NCBI RefSeq assembly: GCF_001638985.1
Contig: NW_017265146.1
Coordinates: forward strand, 1,235,125 to 1,299,124
Source: Phycomyces blakesleeanus NRRL 1555(-)
Taxonomy: Eukaryota; Mucoromycota; Mucoromycetes; Mucorales; Phycomycetaceae
Direction of reading: 5' to 3'
DNA: 64,000 nucleotides
The notes beneath the pieces are model-generated. The model saw nothing but the letters and a program-made list of their open reading frames with translations, did not search any database and was not told where the DNA came from. This document shows positions 55,414-64,000 of this stretch, piece by piece (the stretch's first letter is position 1; every line of letters begins with the position of its first letter). A program made the translations under genes and the position numbers.

Positions 55414-57318
55414 TATGCTAGCATCACATCTTCCACCTGAAATTATTTTCCTAATCGCCGATTTTCTTCAGACAAGCGATAGACGATCTTGTGCTCTGAC
55501 TTGCAAGAAGTGGAGATATGCGTTTCAAGTGTTTCTTTGGTGAAATATACGTGTCGACTCTGCCGATCATTTTGAAGACATTCGCAGTGTCATTGTGAAC
55601 CCCAAAAACACATCTAGATCTTGTGGCCGATTCGTTCACGGTCTACGTATAGGCGATTGCTGCACTATACTAAACAGGCGACAAGATGAATTTTTTAAAT
55701 CTATGCCCAACTTGAAGCATCTTAATCTTGGCTGCATGACTTATCAAGAAATGAATAAAAATATGACAAGATCTAACGCTGCGTGGATGTCGTTGGAAAG
55801 TCTGAGAATCGAAATCAACTATAATCAAAGAATAAGATTGACACCAGATTTCGTTGAGTTTTTAAAGACAATTAGCAAGCTCCAGAGATTAGAAATATTT
55901 ACGAGGAATCAATTATGTCTAGTAATCTTTGGCCAGAATGACTTTGATGACTTGCACAAAAATTTGCAACGGCTTTCATCAATAAAGGCATATATCTCTC
56001 TCGACTTTTCTGCTACCCTTAAAGATAGCACAGTGCCAGATATCATACCAGCACTTGCATTGACAGCCCTCGATTTAAGGCTAGGTGAATGGAGTCCTCT
56101 GTGCATGTATTATTTTTGCTACAAGTACCCAAACTTGCTTACCCTGAAGTTGGATGTCTCGAATTCGTATACCACAGTACATTATAATCAAATTCGAGGA
56201 ACCGGACCTCCTTTTTATATCAGCCCAGACGCACTTCGACACCTGGACACATTCGAATATATAACTAAAGAGGAAGCACAAAATACACGTATGGATCTAT
56301 GGGATTTTTTTTCATTCGTTGAAAGCTCCTGTCAGAAAGTTAAATTACAAAAAAAATATTTGGCGGTAGACAAGGATACAGCTATAAAAATTTTATTGAG
56401 CGGATGTTCCGGATCTTTTCAGGAACGCTCGAGAGAATTTTGATTGCTGGAGGAACCGATGGTGACAGATCTACTTCAAGCCTAGAGCTTTCCTCTTATT
56501 GCCCATTATTGGTGGATATTACTATCATGGACTGCAATGTGTCTATTGATCTTGACAATCTGTTGGACAACTGCGTGGCTCTGAAGCAATTGAGACTCTC
56601 TTTGGGTAACCTCTTGATCAACTCAGTCCCAACAGAACTAGAACAGCAACAACAGCATGGACTACGCATATTGAAACTAAATGGAGTTAATACAAGCTCG
56701 GATATATTCAGTCGCCTCTCCTTCAGGTGCAGACGTCTGGAGTACATGAGCTTGGTCTCCACTTATGCGAAAGGACCTATTTCTGAGAAAACAGGGTGCT
56801 TGCTACTTGATATGTCCTATACGTTCTTCAAGATATTACTTTTCGGCAATGTCACATACTGCTCATCTGATGAGTATGGGAATGAGAAATCTGTTATCAG
56901 TGTTTCGCTTTTATCACAGCTAAACAAGCCTATACAATCAAACGACAAAAAGGAAGAAGGGAAAGGAGATTCAGTATCTAATGTAACAAATCATCGTAAC
57001 CTTCACCACATCGCTTGGTTTTACAACTGTCGTTATAATACATATAGCTGGGACAGAACAAAGGGTATCGTACAGCTTTCAGAGGAAACTGTTGATACTT
57101 TTGTGGAATACTTTCAAAATTTCCAGTCAAATAAGATATCAGAAGACCTGGGATTAGGTGGATTAGGAGGTAATCCTATTATGAATGAGTCATGGAAATT
57201 AGATCTATATAAGGGGTATGGTGAATTTAGATGTGGAAACATAGACAAGTATATTGTATATGGAGTTACAGATGATAACGAAGTGGATTGGGATAAGCTG
57301 TACGATAACCTTTCTTAA
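55414..57318 (+). pseudogene. F-box/LRR gene with one stop and two homopolymer frameshifts
   Basis: Starts with ATG 55414 (MLASHLPPEIIFLIADFLQ) and an F-box ending WRYAFQVFLW. There the next codon is TGA (55541-55543), where relatives have Arg. The rest stays readable in three frames: frame one to about 56303, a second from the T8 run at about 56304-56312 to the A8 run at 56349-56356, a third from there to 57318. Both shifts fall in homopolymers, so they could be recent mutations or sequencing errors. The C-terminal module is complete (HIAWFYNCRYNTYSW, LYKGYGEFRCGNIDKYIVYG, DWDKLYDNL). It groups with the gene at 24810. Confidence 0.85.
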
Positions 57319-59559
57319 AAAAAAACAATAAATAAAAGAGAAAGAGAAAGAATATCTTGTGAAAGTAATTAATTGTTTGTGCATTTGCGTATTGTCAAAT
57401 ATCATTGAGTACTTGATTTGTCTTATGTGTATAAAAAGAAGAAAAGATTTTGGTACAATGTATATAAGCTGTTTGTGAACAAGCATTAATAACTATAATG
57501 TCTTTCGGACACACCAAAAGTGTATAGGTCAGCCCTCTACACTAAATAGTTAATTAGATTACATGTTTGAAATCTATGCTTAGAATTCATTTGTTGTTGC
57601 ATATATATAAAGATTTAGGGCTAATATGATATTTAATCAATCATACAATCAATCAACAGTGCCTACGCTTTTTTTTTCTACAACAGTTGATGTGGACAGA
57701 CTACAAAGAAAAAAGGGAAAAAAATGCTATAATTTAGTCCAAGCAAATGTTAGGTAATTTCATTATCTAGTTAAGAGTTTATTTGATTTTTCCAAAATGT
57801 AATTACTAGCCAATAATAGTAGGTATACAACATAGCACATTATATAAGATACATAATTTGAACGTTTATGCAGATTCTCAGTGTATGAAAGAATTATCAA
57901 GATAATTATATTGAAGTATTCTCTAGTGTTCTCAGTATATTATCTAAAAAAAACTAAAATCAGCTTAAATTTCAAATATAGGAATGTTAGCTATTGTTAG
58001 GATATTAATAGAAAAGTAAAGACTAATAAATAGTTGGTATTCTGGTAAGAGTTAATCATTTATCTAAGTAAGAAAATAGTAGAGACCTTGAACACATCAT
58101 ATAAAATTCATTTAGATAAAGATTTTGATCTTAAAGAGAAGTAGTATGTTTCAAAATTGTATTTGTTTTAAGTGATATAAAAGATTATATAAACTTCGAA
58201 AGCCAATTATCTTTTGGTACTTTATGTTGTTAAACTAATAATAGTATAAAACTTGAAACAAAGAATGAATTGTGTTTTTAAGTAAATAGTTAAAGAAGCT
58301 CATATTATCTTAATATTAGCTGTTTTTTTTAATTTGCACAAGCATCCTATGTATACAAATATTAATCAACAGTTTTTAGTTGTGATGTCTAGAAAATTAA
58401 TCCGTTATTATAACTTTATAGAAAAAAGTAACAAACTTTGAATTGAACTAATTACATAATTTTATTTTTAAGGATTTAGTAAGTTAATATAACTGATATA
58501 GTATTTCGGATACAAAACAATAGAAAAGTAATAAATTTGATAATAAAAATGTATAGAAATACTTTGGGATCATATATAAGTTATTCTTTATTCATAAATA
58601 AAATAAAAACATCTCTTTTTATAAGAAAATACAATCTGTTCTTATTATTATGTCTTAGTTTCTTAAGGCTTTCTTCCTTTACTGTGTTTGGTTATTTAAA
58701 TCATATTTACTACTTAACTAGTGTCAGTATTATAAGCATGACATCAAGTCATAAATCATACTTCTTTAGCTCTTTGATATTATTTTCTCTTTTATACTAG
58801 AGCTTTATAACTTTCTAGTAAATTAGCTCTATGTAACTCTGATACAGTTTATCTGGTAGTATGATATAATTATCTTAACAACCTTTAAGACATTATCTAC
58901 AGCTGTAACTGTAATAATTATTGGCCTGATTACTTAATTGCTTATATATATATTATATGCTAACAAGATGATTGCTACTAAGCTATCTCAATATGAATAT
59001 ATTCTTGTATGTAATAAATGCAATAGCTGAGTGTCTAGATTATCACACTTCACATATTGTATGTAAATAAATTTACTTAATATTTCTAACTTCATAAACT
59101 TCATATAGAACATCAAAAAGGAGTTTTTATGCTACAGTTAATGCTTAAAAAGATATTACTGTACATAAAAAAGTATTGCATTTAACTATCTTCAGATCTT
59201 ACAGATTTGTCGTTTTCAGTCTAGATTGTTTATCCAATACTATAACTCAGCCAAAATTGGTCAAACCCACTGGGAATCGTAAACGAAGATAAAAGAATAA
59301 AAAGAGGATAAAAAGATAGATAACTTTTATTGAATGAAATAACGCTCTCTTTTATATCTTTTCTAAACCTACCCAGCCATTATAAATGTCTGTTTCGGTT
59401 TCTATTCTAATTTTGTTAAGCCATATGCTTTCTAATTCTTTTGTGAGCAAAAGGAAATTACTTCGATCGTCGTTCTAAAAAGAGAATTCTGTGTAATTGT
59501 CATCCTGATTGGCTGACAAGACTTTGGGCACGACAACATTACAAATGTCCGGAAAAAGC
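57319..59559. other. Very AT-rich intergenic region
   Basis: About 2.2 kb. Open frames such as 58537-58800 are compositionally driven and lack motifs. A segment at 59083-59125 is similar to 17167-17209. Nothing else recognised. Confidence 0.5.
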
Positions 59560-59564
59560 AAAAA
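59560..59564 (-). terminator. Pol III terminator of tRNA-Val
   Basis: Five T on the minus strand one base after the tRNA 3' end, with a second T5 a few bases further. Confidence 0.75.
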
Positions 59565-59565
59565 G

Positions 59566-59639
59566 TGATTTCTGCCAGACTTGAACTGGCGACCGTCTGT
59601 GTGTTAGACAGACGTGATAACCAACTACACCAAGAAACC
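59566..59639 (-). tRNA. tRNA-Val (anticodon AAC)
   Basis: Read on the minus strand the 74-nt sequence folds as a cloverleaf. Acceptor stem GGTTTCT/AGAAATC with one G-U pair; D arm TGGTGTAGTTGGTTATCAC; anticodon stem TCTGT/ACAGA with loop CTAACAC, anticodon AAC (valine); T stem GCCAG/CTGGC with loop TTCAAGT; discriminator A. No intron. Internal A and B boxes are intact, so it should be transcribed even though a LINE abuts its 5' end. Its first 15 nt are duplicated at 60763-60777. Confidence 0.95.
59625..59639 (+). repeat. Target site duplication, left copy (inside tRNA-Val)
   Basis: CTACACCAAGAAACC, the reverse complement of tRNA nucleotides 1-15. The right copy is at 60763-60777. Confidence 0.85.
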
Positions 59640-60505
59640 CTGGGTTGTCACGTCTACTCTCAATTCGTTTGTATCGCCAGTTTATTCGTCCACAATTTGA
59701 GTATGGCCTGGCAATATCCTGCTTCAACATCAAACAAGTTGCTGTGCTTGAAAAGGCCCAGAACACATGCTTACGCATGATTTTTGGAGGTCACTCCACA
59801 TCTTCTACATCTGTTTTCCGTCACCTTGGGAATCTTCCTAGCATGAGGGAGAGGATCTTGACTCTTGGTTTCAAGTTTGTATATCGTGCTTTCTGGTTGC
59901 CTGATGAGGCTCTGTTTACTCTTCTTCAACCTGTTCTTACAAACCCAGCACACCAATGGTTTAAGCTTTTAGCTAATCCCATTTGGTTGTCTCTCTCCAA
60001 TCGTCAGAATGCTGATTCTAAAGCTTGCAAGCATGCCATTCGTTCATTTTTGAACCAGGGCCTCTTCTTGCAACGCTCTCAACAAATACTTCTCTCTGCT
60101 TGCCGTCCTTCTCTTGGTGTTGACCCTATTCTCTGGCTTCCCATGACTAACTATGAACGTAGTAGATTCATACGTTGGCGTATGGGGTGGCTTCCTGGAC
60201 GTCCTCAACCTTGTTCCTGTGGATTGCATACCACCAGCCGTCATCATGTCATTGAGTGCACTGGAGCTGCAATTCGTCTCCATCTCTATTCTACAGTACA
60301 ACCCAATCCAATTGATTATGTACTCAATATGCTGCCTCTGAAGAAACCTAAAAACAACAAGAACAATGCCTTCTGGATCTTTACTTGGCCAATTCTTTGT
60401 AGAATAATGTTGGACATAGAACAGATCTGTCTCCCTGGGGTTGATCTTGCTGATCATGCTGCAACAGACAGAGGACAACTCTTCTTGAACTGGCTACCCA
60501 AATGA
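59640..60505 (+). pseudogene. LINE reverse transcriptase, C-terminal part
   Basis: Continuous frame of about 288 residues without its own proper start, ending in TGA at 60503-60505. Contains LYRQFIRPQFEYGLAI and LEKAQNTCLRMIFGGH, typical of the segment after the RT catalytic core in LINEs, and near the end a zinc-knuckle-like region (WRMGWLPG, CSCGLHTTSRHHVIEC). The endonuclease and catalytic RT motifs are absent because of the 5' truncation, so it cannot act on its own. Confidence 0.88.
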
Positions 60506-60703
60506 GACTGGCCATCTCCTTTTGTTTTTAGTTTAGATCTGTATTAGTCTTAGTTTCCATTTATTGCATGAATTTCATGCATGCTTCATATTTTATCCTT
60601 ATCTCCCTTTTTTTGTATCCCCTAGCTTAGTTTCCCTTTCTAGTTTTTCCCATTTTCCCCCTTGGGTTTTTTTCCTTTCTATTATTCTTTTTTGTACTCT
60701 TAA

Positions 60704-60743
60704 AGGCGGGCAATAGCTCTATAGTGCGTGTGCCCACTAGCCT
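60704..60743 (+). other. Predicted stem-loop in LINE 3' UTR
   Basis: AGGC-GGGCA pairs with TGCCC-(ACTA)-GCCT around a loop that can itself form ATAG/CTAT. It lies just before AATAAA at the 3' end. In LINEs with a stringent RT such a hairpin is what the enzyme recognises; here that is inference. Confidence 0.5.
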
Positions 60744-60762
60744 TTCAATAAAAATCTTTTAC

Positions 60763-60777
60763 CTACACCAAGAAACC
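60763..60777 (+). repeat. Target site duplication, right copy
   Basis: Second copy of CTACACCAAGAAACC, directly after the end of the truncated LINE and directly before the sequence that leads into the second LINE. Confidence 0.85.
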
Positions 60778-61091
60778 ATTGATTGTCATAGTTGTTTTTA
60801 TATATTTACCAATTTTCATTTTTTTTTAATTGACTTTTTTTCAAATTGTTGGAATCATCATTGCAATCATCTTCACATCTGCGCCGAAATCACTCAAGAT
60901 TGTCAGCATCTCCAACTACATCTCAATTGCCTGTACCTCTGTTATTGTCTCCAGCTCTTTTCTCCTTCTCTGAAGGTGGTTCTGGTGTTTTACCATCAAC
61001 TTCGCACTTTTTTGTCCCAGTTTCAGACCTTTCTTTTTCTGCTTTGCCTGCTCCTGGTTCCCACGAAATTTTTTTTCAAGCTCCTCCAACA

Positions 61092-62333
61092 ATGATTGGT
61101 TCCCAAAAACAGGTGATTAATTCCACTGGCCGCCCTACTCCCACTGCTCTCATTTTGTCTGGCCTCAAGGCAGACTTTAAAAAATTGCACAATGTTTTGT
61201 CTTGTTCACGTTGCCAGACTACAGGCAAAATTGTTTCCAATGGGTCTACTTCTCGTACTGGTAGCCCACAGTTTAAATGCAAATGTGGTGCAACATTTAC
61301 TGCTTCATCCATGCAATCTTTGATCAATGCAGTCCAACACAAAATTCCTGAAGTTTGTTCTGCAAGTAAGCCTGTTGTGTCCCCTTCTGTTTCCATCTTG
61401 GGTCATAGTATTTCCATGGCAGATATCCATGAAATTGAATCTGATGTTGCACCTGTTCTTCCAACTGTAATGCCCACTCTTCAGGATATTTGGGACCGTT
61501 TCCAGGCTTATGATGAACGTCTTTCTGCATTGGAGGCTGTTCAAAAAGAGAATATTGAGTTGCATAAGGCTCTTGCTACTGCAAACGCCACTATTGCACG
61601 TTTGACAAAGGAGAATGTTGATTTTTCTGTTGGTGCTGCAGCATCCAAATATGCTACTATTGCTGCCTCTGTTCCAGTTGTTTCTCAGGCTGATTTTCCA
61701 TCACTTCCTGCATCCCCGACCCATCATTCCACTGAACCCACCAAGACTTTCGTTTCTAAAACACCACGTAAAAGGGCTCCAACTGCTAGGGCCATTGCTG
61801 CTGTTGTTCGTGGCATGACAATTAAAGAAAATGCTGATCAGGGGTTTCAAATTGTTTATGTACCTAATGCTATCCGTCTCCCCATTAGTACTCAACGTCA
61901 ACGTCTTAGGAAATTAAAGATAGACAATGCACGTGTGCTGGATCTCCACTATCCTGATCGTAAGGTGATGGGAATGCTTGTACATAATGAGTATGCTCCT
62001 GAGCTCAAGACTATCTTGGCGAGTTATGGTGTTACTACTTTGGATAACTTTGATCCTCTGGACCCTGTTCACCTCCGTGACCCAGCTCTGGCCTCTCTTT
62101 CACTTGATGATAGGGCAACAAAAGCTATACATGTTCACAATGAGCGTATGCTACGTGCCATTGAATTCATTAGGGCTCCTGTCAAGTTTGCTGTTGCACG
62201 TTCCTTTTGCTCTCAGGGATGGATTAGTGATGACCAACTAGCTGAGATGGTTCCCCCACGACCCACCAAAAAAGACTTGGACATCTCTATACATACTGCC
62301 AGCATCACCATCCCTTCATTCTCTGATCTATGA
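61092..62333 (+). CDS. LINE ORF1 protein
   Basis: 413 residues from the first in-frame ATG (MIGSQKQVINSTGRP); the frame is open upstream to 60834, so a non-ATG or upstream start is possible. A Cys pattern near residues 38-65 (CSRCQTTGK, then FKCKCGATF) looks like a zinc ribbon or knuckle. A coiled-coil-like helix follows (WDRFQAYDERLSALEAVQKE, then LTKEN), as in ORF1 proteins that trimerise on RNA. The C-terminal 150 residues are soluble-looking and of unknown fold. It probably coats the element RNA. The stop TGA overlaps the ATG of ORF2 as ATGA. Confidence 0.8.
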   Translation: MIGSQKQVINSTGRPTPTALILSGLKADFKKLHNVLSCSRCQTTGKIVSNGSTSRTGSPQFKCKCGATFTASSMQSLINAVQHKIPEVCSASKPVVSPSVSILGHSISMADIHEIESDVAPVLPTVMPTLQDIWDRFQAYDERLSALEAVQKENIELHKALATANATIARLTKENVDFSVGAAASKYATIAASVPVVSQADFPSLPASPTHHSTEPTKTFVSKTPRKRAPTARAIAAVVRGMTIKENADQGFQIVYVPNAIRLPISTQRQRLRKLKIDNARVLDLHYPDRKVMGMLVHNEYAPELKTILASYGVTTLDNFDPLDPVHLRDPALASLSLDDRATKAIHVHNERMLRAIEFIRAPVKFAVARSFCSQGWISDDQLAEMVPPRPTKKDLDISIHTASITIPSFSDL

Positions 62334-64000
62334 ATCCAGTAACAATTACATTATGGAATGCAAATGGTCTTGCAAAACAGACCATACCTACGATCCTTTC
62401 ATACGCTCCACTTACTTCCCTTCTTTTTATCACTGAAACGTGGCTTTTGTCCCCCCATCGTTATCCTACTTCTTGGCAGCAGTACCATACCTATGGTCAG
62501 TCTGTCCCCAATGCTAGCCGTGGCTGCATGGGTATTTCTCTTCTTGTAAATCCTTCTTTCCCTTACCCCATTTCTATTGTTCCTTCTTCTTCTCCTTATG
62601 TTCTTTCTTGTATTGTATTTGATTTTCTTATTCATTGCATTTATCTTCCCCCTTCTCTTTCTGATGACGATGCAATTTCTATTCTTTATGACCTCCCCCT
62701 CTCTTCTTCTTCTATTCCTTCTTCTAACACTATTTTTTGTGGTGATTTTAATTCACGTATGGGATCCTTTCTTGGTGACCATGCTATCACTTCGCGAGGA
62801 ACTTCTTTTCTTCAGTGGATCCAGGCAACTGGTCTCACTTGTTGGAATGAATTACTTGCATTTGGTATTCCTACCTTTCTTTCTGGTGGCTCTGGTACCT
62901 CACGTTCCAGTGTCATTGATTTATTTCTTTCTACGTCCCCCCTTCTCAATCCTTCTATGCAAATTCGTTCTGATCTTTCTTTAGGCTCTGATCACAAAAT
63001 GGTCAACCTCACTTTCACTCCCTATGTTTCACCTCCCCCTCCCCCTACTAATCATCCGCGCCTACTTTGGAATCTTTCCAAGCTTGCTCAGCCTGACACT
63101 CTCAAGATCTACATTGATACAGCTTCTGGGTCATTGGACAATCTGACAGAGCAGTTCAGTGCTTTCCTTTCTTCTTCTTCTCCTCCTCCTGTAGATTCTC
63201 TGTGCTCTGCTTTTGCTCAAGCTATCTATGATGCTCTGGACACTGCTGTTGGTCGTCGTACACCATGTACCATGCAAAAGTACTGGTTCTGGTCAGTGGA
63301 CCTTCAAGAAGCAATGGATCTGAGAGAACGCAGCTACCAACGCTGGCGTCATTCTAGTGGTTTGCAGAAGGCTATATGCTGGATGCGCCATCAGGATGCA
63401 TGTCATGCTGTTAGGTTATCAGTCCAGCGTCGTCGACGTGAAACATGGAAAGAATTCTGCAACAAATTGGCAACACAAGACTTTGCAAAGACCACAGCAA
63501 CAATGAAACGTATTAAAAGCCATCGTCAAACCAGTCCTGTCTTTGTGGATCCGGGTGGACCTCAAGTAGCTGCTAACAAAATGGCTGATCATCTTCAACA
63601 GATTTTCTCAGGTCAATTTCTTCCTGCACGCCGCCCTCCAGACCAGACAGTGATGATTTCATCACCAATTGCAATTGATGAATCGTGTCCTTTTACTCAT
63701 CTTTCTGTAGAGAGTGCAATTCTCAAGCTTCCTACACGCAAGGCTCCTGGTGTTGACCATCTTCGTGCTGAAATGCTTCACCCAATTGTTAAGCAAGTCT
63801 CTCCTGTTCTTTGTCTTTTGTTCCAGCTTTGTTGGCAATGGGGTTCTGCACCTCTTGCATGGCGTACTGCACAAATTGTCCCCATCTTTAAAAAGGGTGA
63901 TACTCATGACCCTGCTAACTATCGTCCCATTAGCTTAACGTCTATCCTGAGAAAAGCCATGGAATATTGTCTACAGTTTCCTCTTGAAGATGTGTCTCCA
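62330..64000 (+). CDS. LINE ORF2: EEP endonuclease and reverse transcriptase (partial at right edge)
   Basis: Starts at the ATG that overlaps the ORF1 stop (ATGA) and stays open for 557 codons to the window end. Endonuclease motifs: LWNANGL (residues 8-14), FITETWL (about 36-42), FCGDFNSRMG (about 136-145), VIDLFLST, and SLGSDHK with the catalytic Asp-His at about 221-222. Reverse transcriptase begins later: LPTRKAPGVDHLRAEML, then IVPIFKKGDTHDPANYRPIS and LTS. The catalytic YADD box lies beyond the edge. The product would nick target DNA and copy the element RNA. All visible active-site residues are present. Confidence 0.9.
   Translation, partial: MNPVTITLWNANGLAKQTIPTILSYAPLTSLLFITETWLLSPHRYPTSWQQYHTYGQSVPNASRGCMGISLLVNPSFPYPISIVPSSSPYVLSCIVFDFLIHCIYLPPSLSDDDAISILYDLPLSSSSIPSSNTIFCGDFNSRMGSFLGDHAITSRGTSFLQWIQATGLTCWNELLAFGIPTFLSGGSGTSRSSVIDLFLSTSPLLNPSMQIRSDLSLGSDHKMVNLTFTPYVSPPPPPTNHPRLLWNLSKLAQPDTLKIYIDTASGSLDNLTEQFSAFLSSSSPPPVDSLCSAFAQAIYDALDTAVGRRTPCTMQKYWFWSVDLQEAMDLRERSYQRWRHSSGLQKAICWMRHQDACHAVRLSVQRRRRETWKEFCNKLATQDFAKTTATMKRIKSHRQTSPVFVDPGGPQVAANKMADHLQQIFSGQFLPARRPPDQTVMISSPIAIDESCPFTHLSVESAILKLPTRKAPGVDHLRAEMLHPIVKQVSPVLCLLFQLCWQWGSAPLAWRTAQIVPIFKKGDTHDPANYRPISLTSILRKAMEYCLQFPLEDVSP

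Larger units (their letters stand above)
59640..60762 (+). mobile_element. 5'-truncated LINE (non-LTR) copy at the tRNA
   Basis: Begins inside the reverse transcriptase reading frame, ends after an untranslated tail with AATAAA (60748-60753), and is flanked by the 15-bp duplication CTACACCAAGAAACC. That is the expected structure of a LINE inserted by target-primed reverse transcription with 5' truncation. There is no long poly-A; the tail ends AAAAATCTTTTAC. Confidence 0.85.
60778..64000 (+). mobile_element. LINE (non-LTR retrotransposon), 5' and central part
   Basis: Two overlapping reading frames, an ORF1 (nucleic-acid-binding type) and an ORF2 with EEP endonuclease followed by reverse transcriptase, give the usual order of a non-LTR element. 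The element runs off the right edge within the RT. The 5' boundary is placed after the tRNA-derived 15-mer by inference; about 310 bp of T-rich DNA precede the first ATG of ORF1. Both frames are open as far as visible, so this copy may be intact. Confidence 0.85.

Noticed and set aside
58537..58800. Open frame of 87 codons in AT-rich DNA
   Set aside because: Composition-driven, hydrophobic/aromatic reading with no motif and no conserved neighbour.

Overview
The window looks like nuclear DNA of an early-diverging filamentous fungus, most likely a Mucoromycota (Mucorales-type) genome. The pointers are an AT-rich background full of microsatellites, short GT-AG introns (71-154 bp), Zn(II)2Cys6 transcription factors with nearly pure simple-sequence coding tracts, a multi-copy intronless F-box/leucine-rich-repeat family, a eukaryotic U6 snRNA, a nuclear tRNA and several eukaryotic transposon classes. 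The species cannot be fixed from the sequence alone.

Layout. 1-1693: a relatively GC-rich open frame for an unrecognised repetitive acidic/basic protein with a decayed 3' part. 1694-5948: non-coding DNA with a diverged inverted repeat, microsatellites and a degenerate tandem array. 5949-9250 and 29523-33170: two copies of one segmental duplication, each carrying a U6 snRNA gene, about 1.6 kb of spacer and the 5' half of an F-box gene. 8648-37556: an F-box/LRR cluster, all on the plus strand: five intact genes (starts 19361, 22623, 24810, 32221, 35097), two pseudogenes (8648, 27350) and a C-terminal relic (37476). A Helentron-type rolling-circle transposon (minus strand, 10569-16934) lies inside the cluster. 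39102-41307: a dead Tc1/mariner-type element with imperfect terminal inverted repeats and a TA target duplication. 41308-50206: AT-rich DNA, two tandem Zn2Cys6 regulators (44330, 46386) and an eight-exon kynureninase gene (minus strand, 48089-50206). 52669-57318: one more intact F-box gene and one broken one. 59566-64000: tRNA-Val(AAC) with a 5'-truncated LINE inserted exactly at its 5' end, then a second LINE (ORF1 plus endonuclease/RT ORF2) running off the right edge.

How it fits together. The dominant theme is a fast-evolving F-box family, presumably substrate adaptors for SCF ubiquitin ligases. The members share an N-terminal F-box, a divergent LRR-like middle and a strongly conserved C-terminal module, and many also share upstream non-coding blocks. 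There are at least three subfamilies, and the copies show duplication, gene conversion, chimera formation and decay. The surrounding transposons (Helentron, Tc1/mariner, LINEs) mark this as a dynamic accessory region. Kynureninase (NAD synthesis / tryptophan breakdown) and the two regulators look like an ordinary island between two blocks of F-box genes. The most interesting candidates are the F-box family as a possible variable recognition system with a conserved, homogenised C-terminal module and shared cis-elements; the endonuclease-carrying Helentron; and the LINEs at a tRNA gene.
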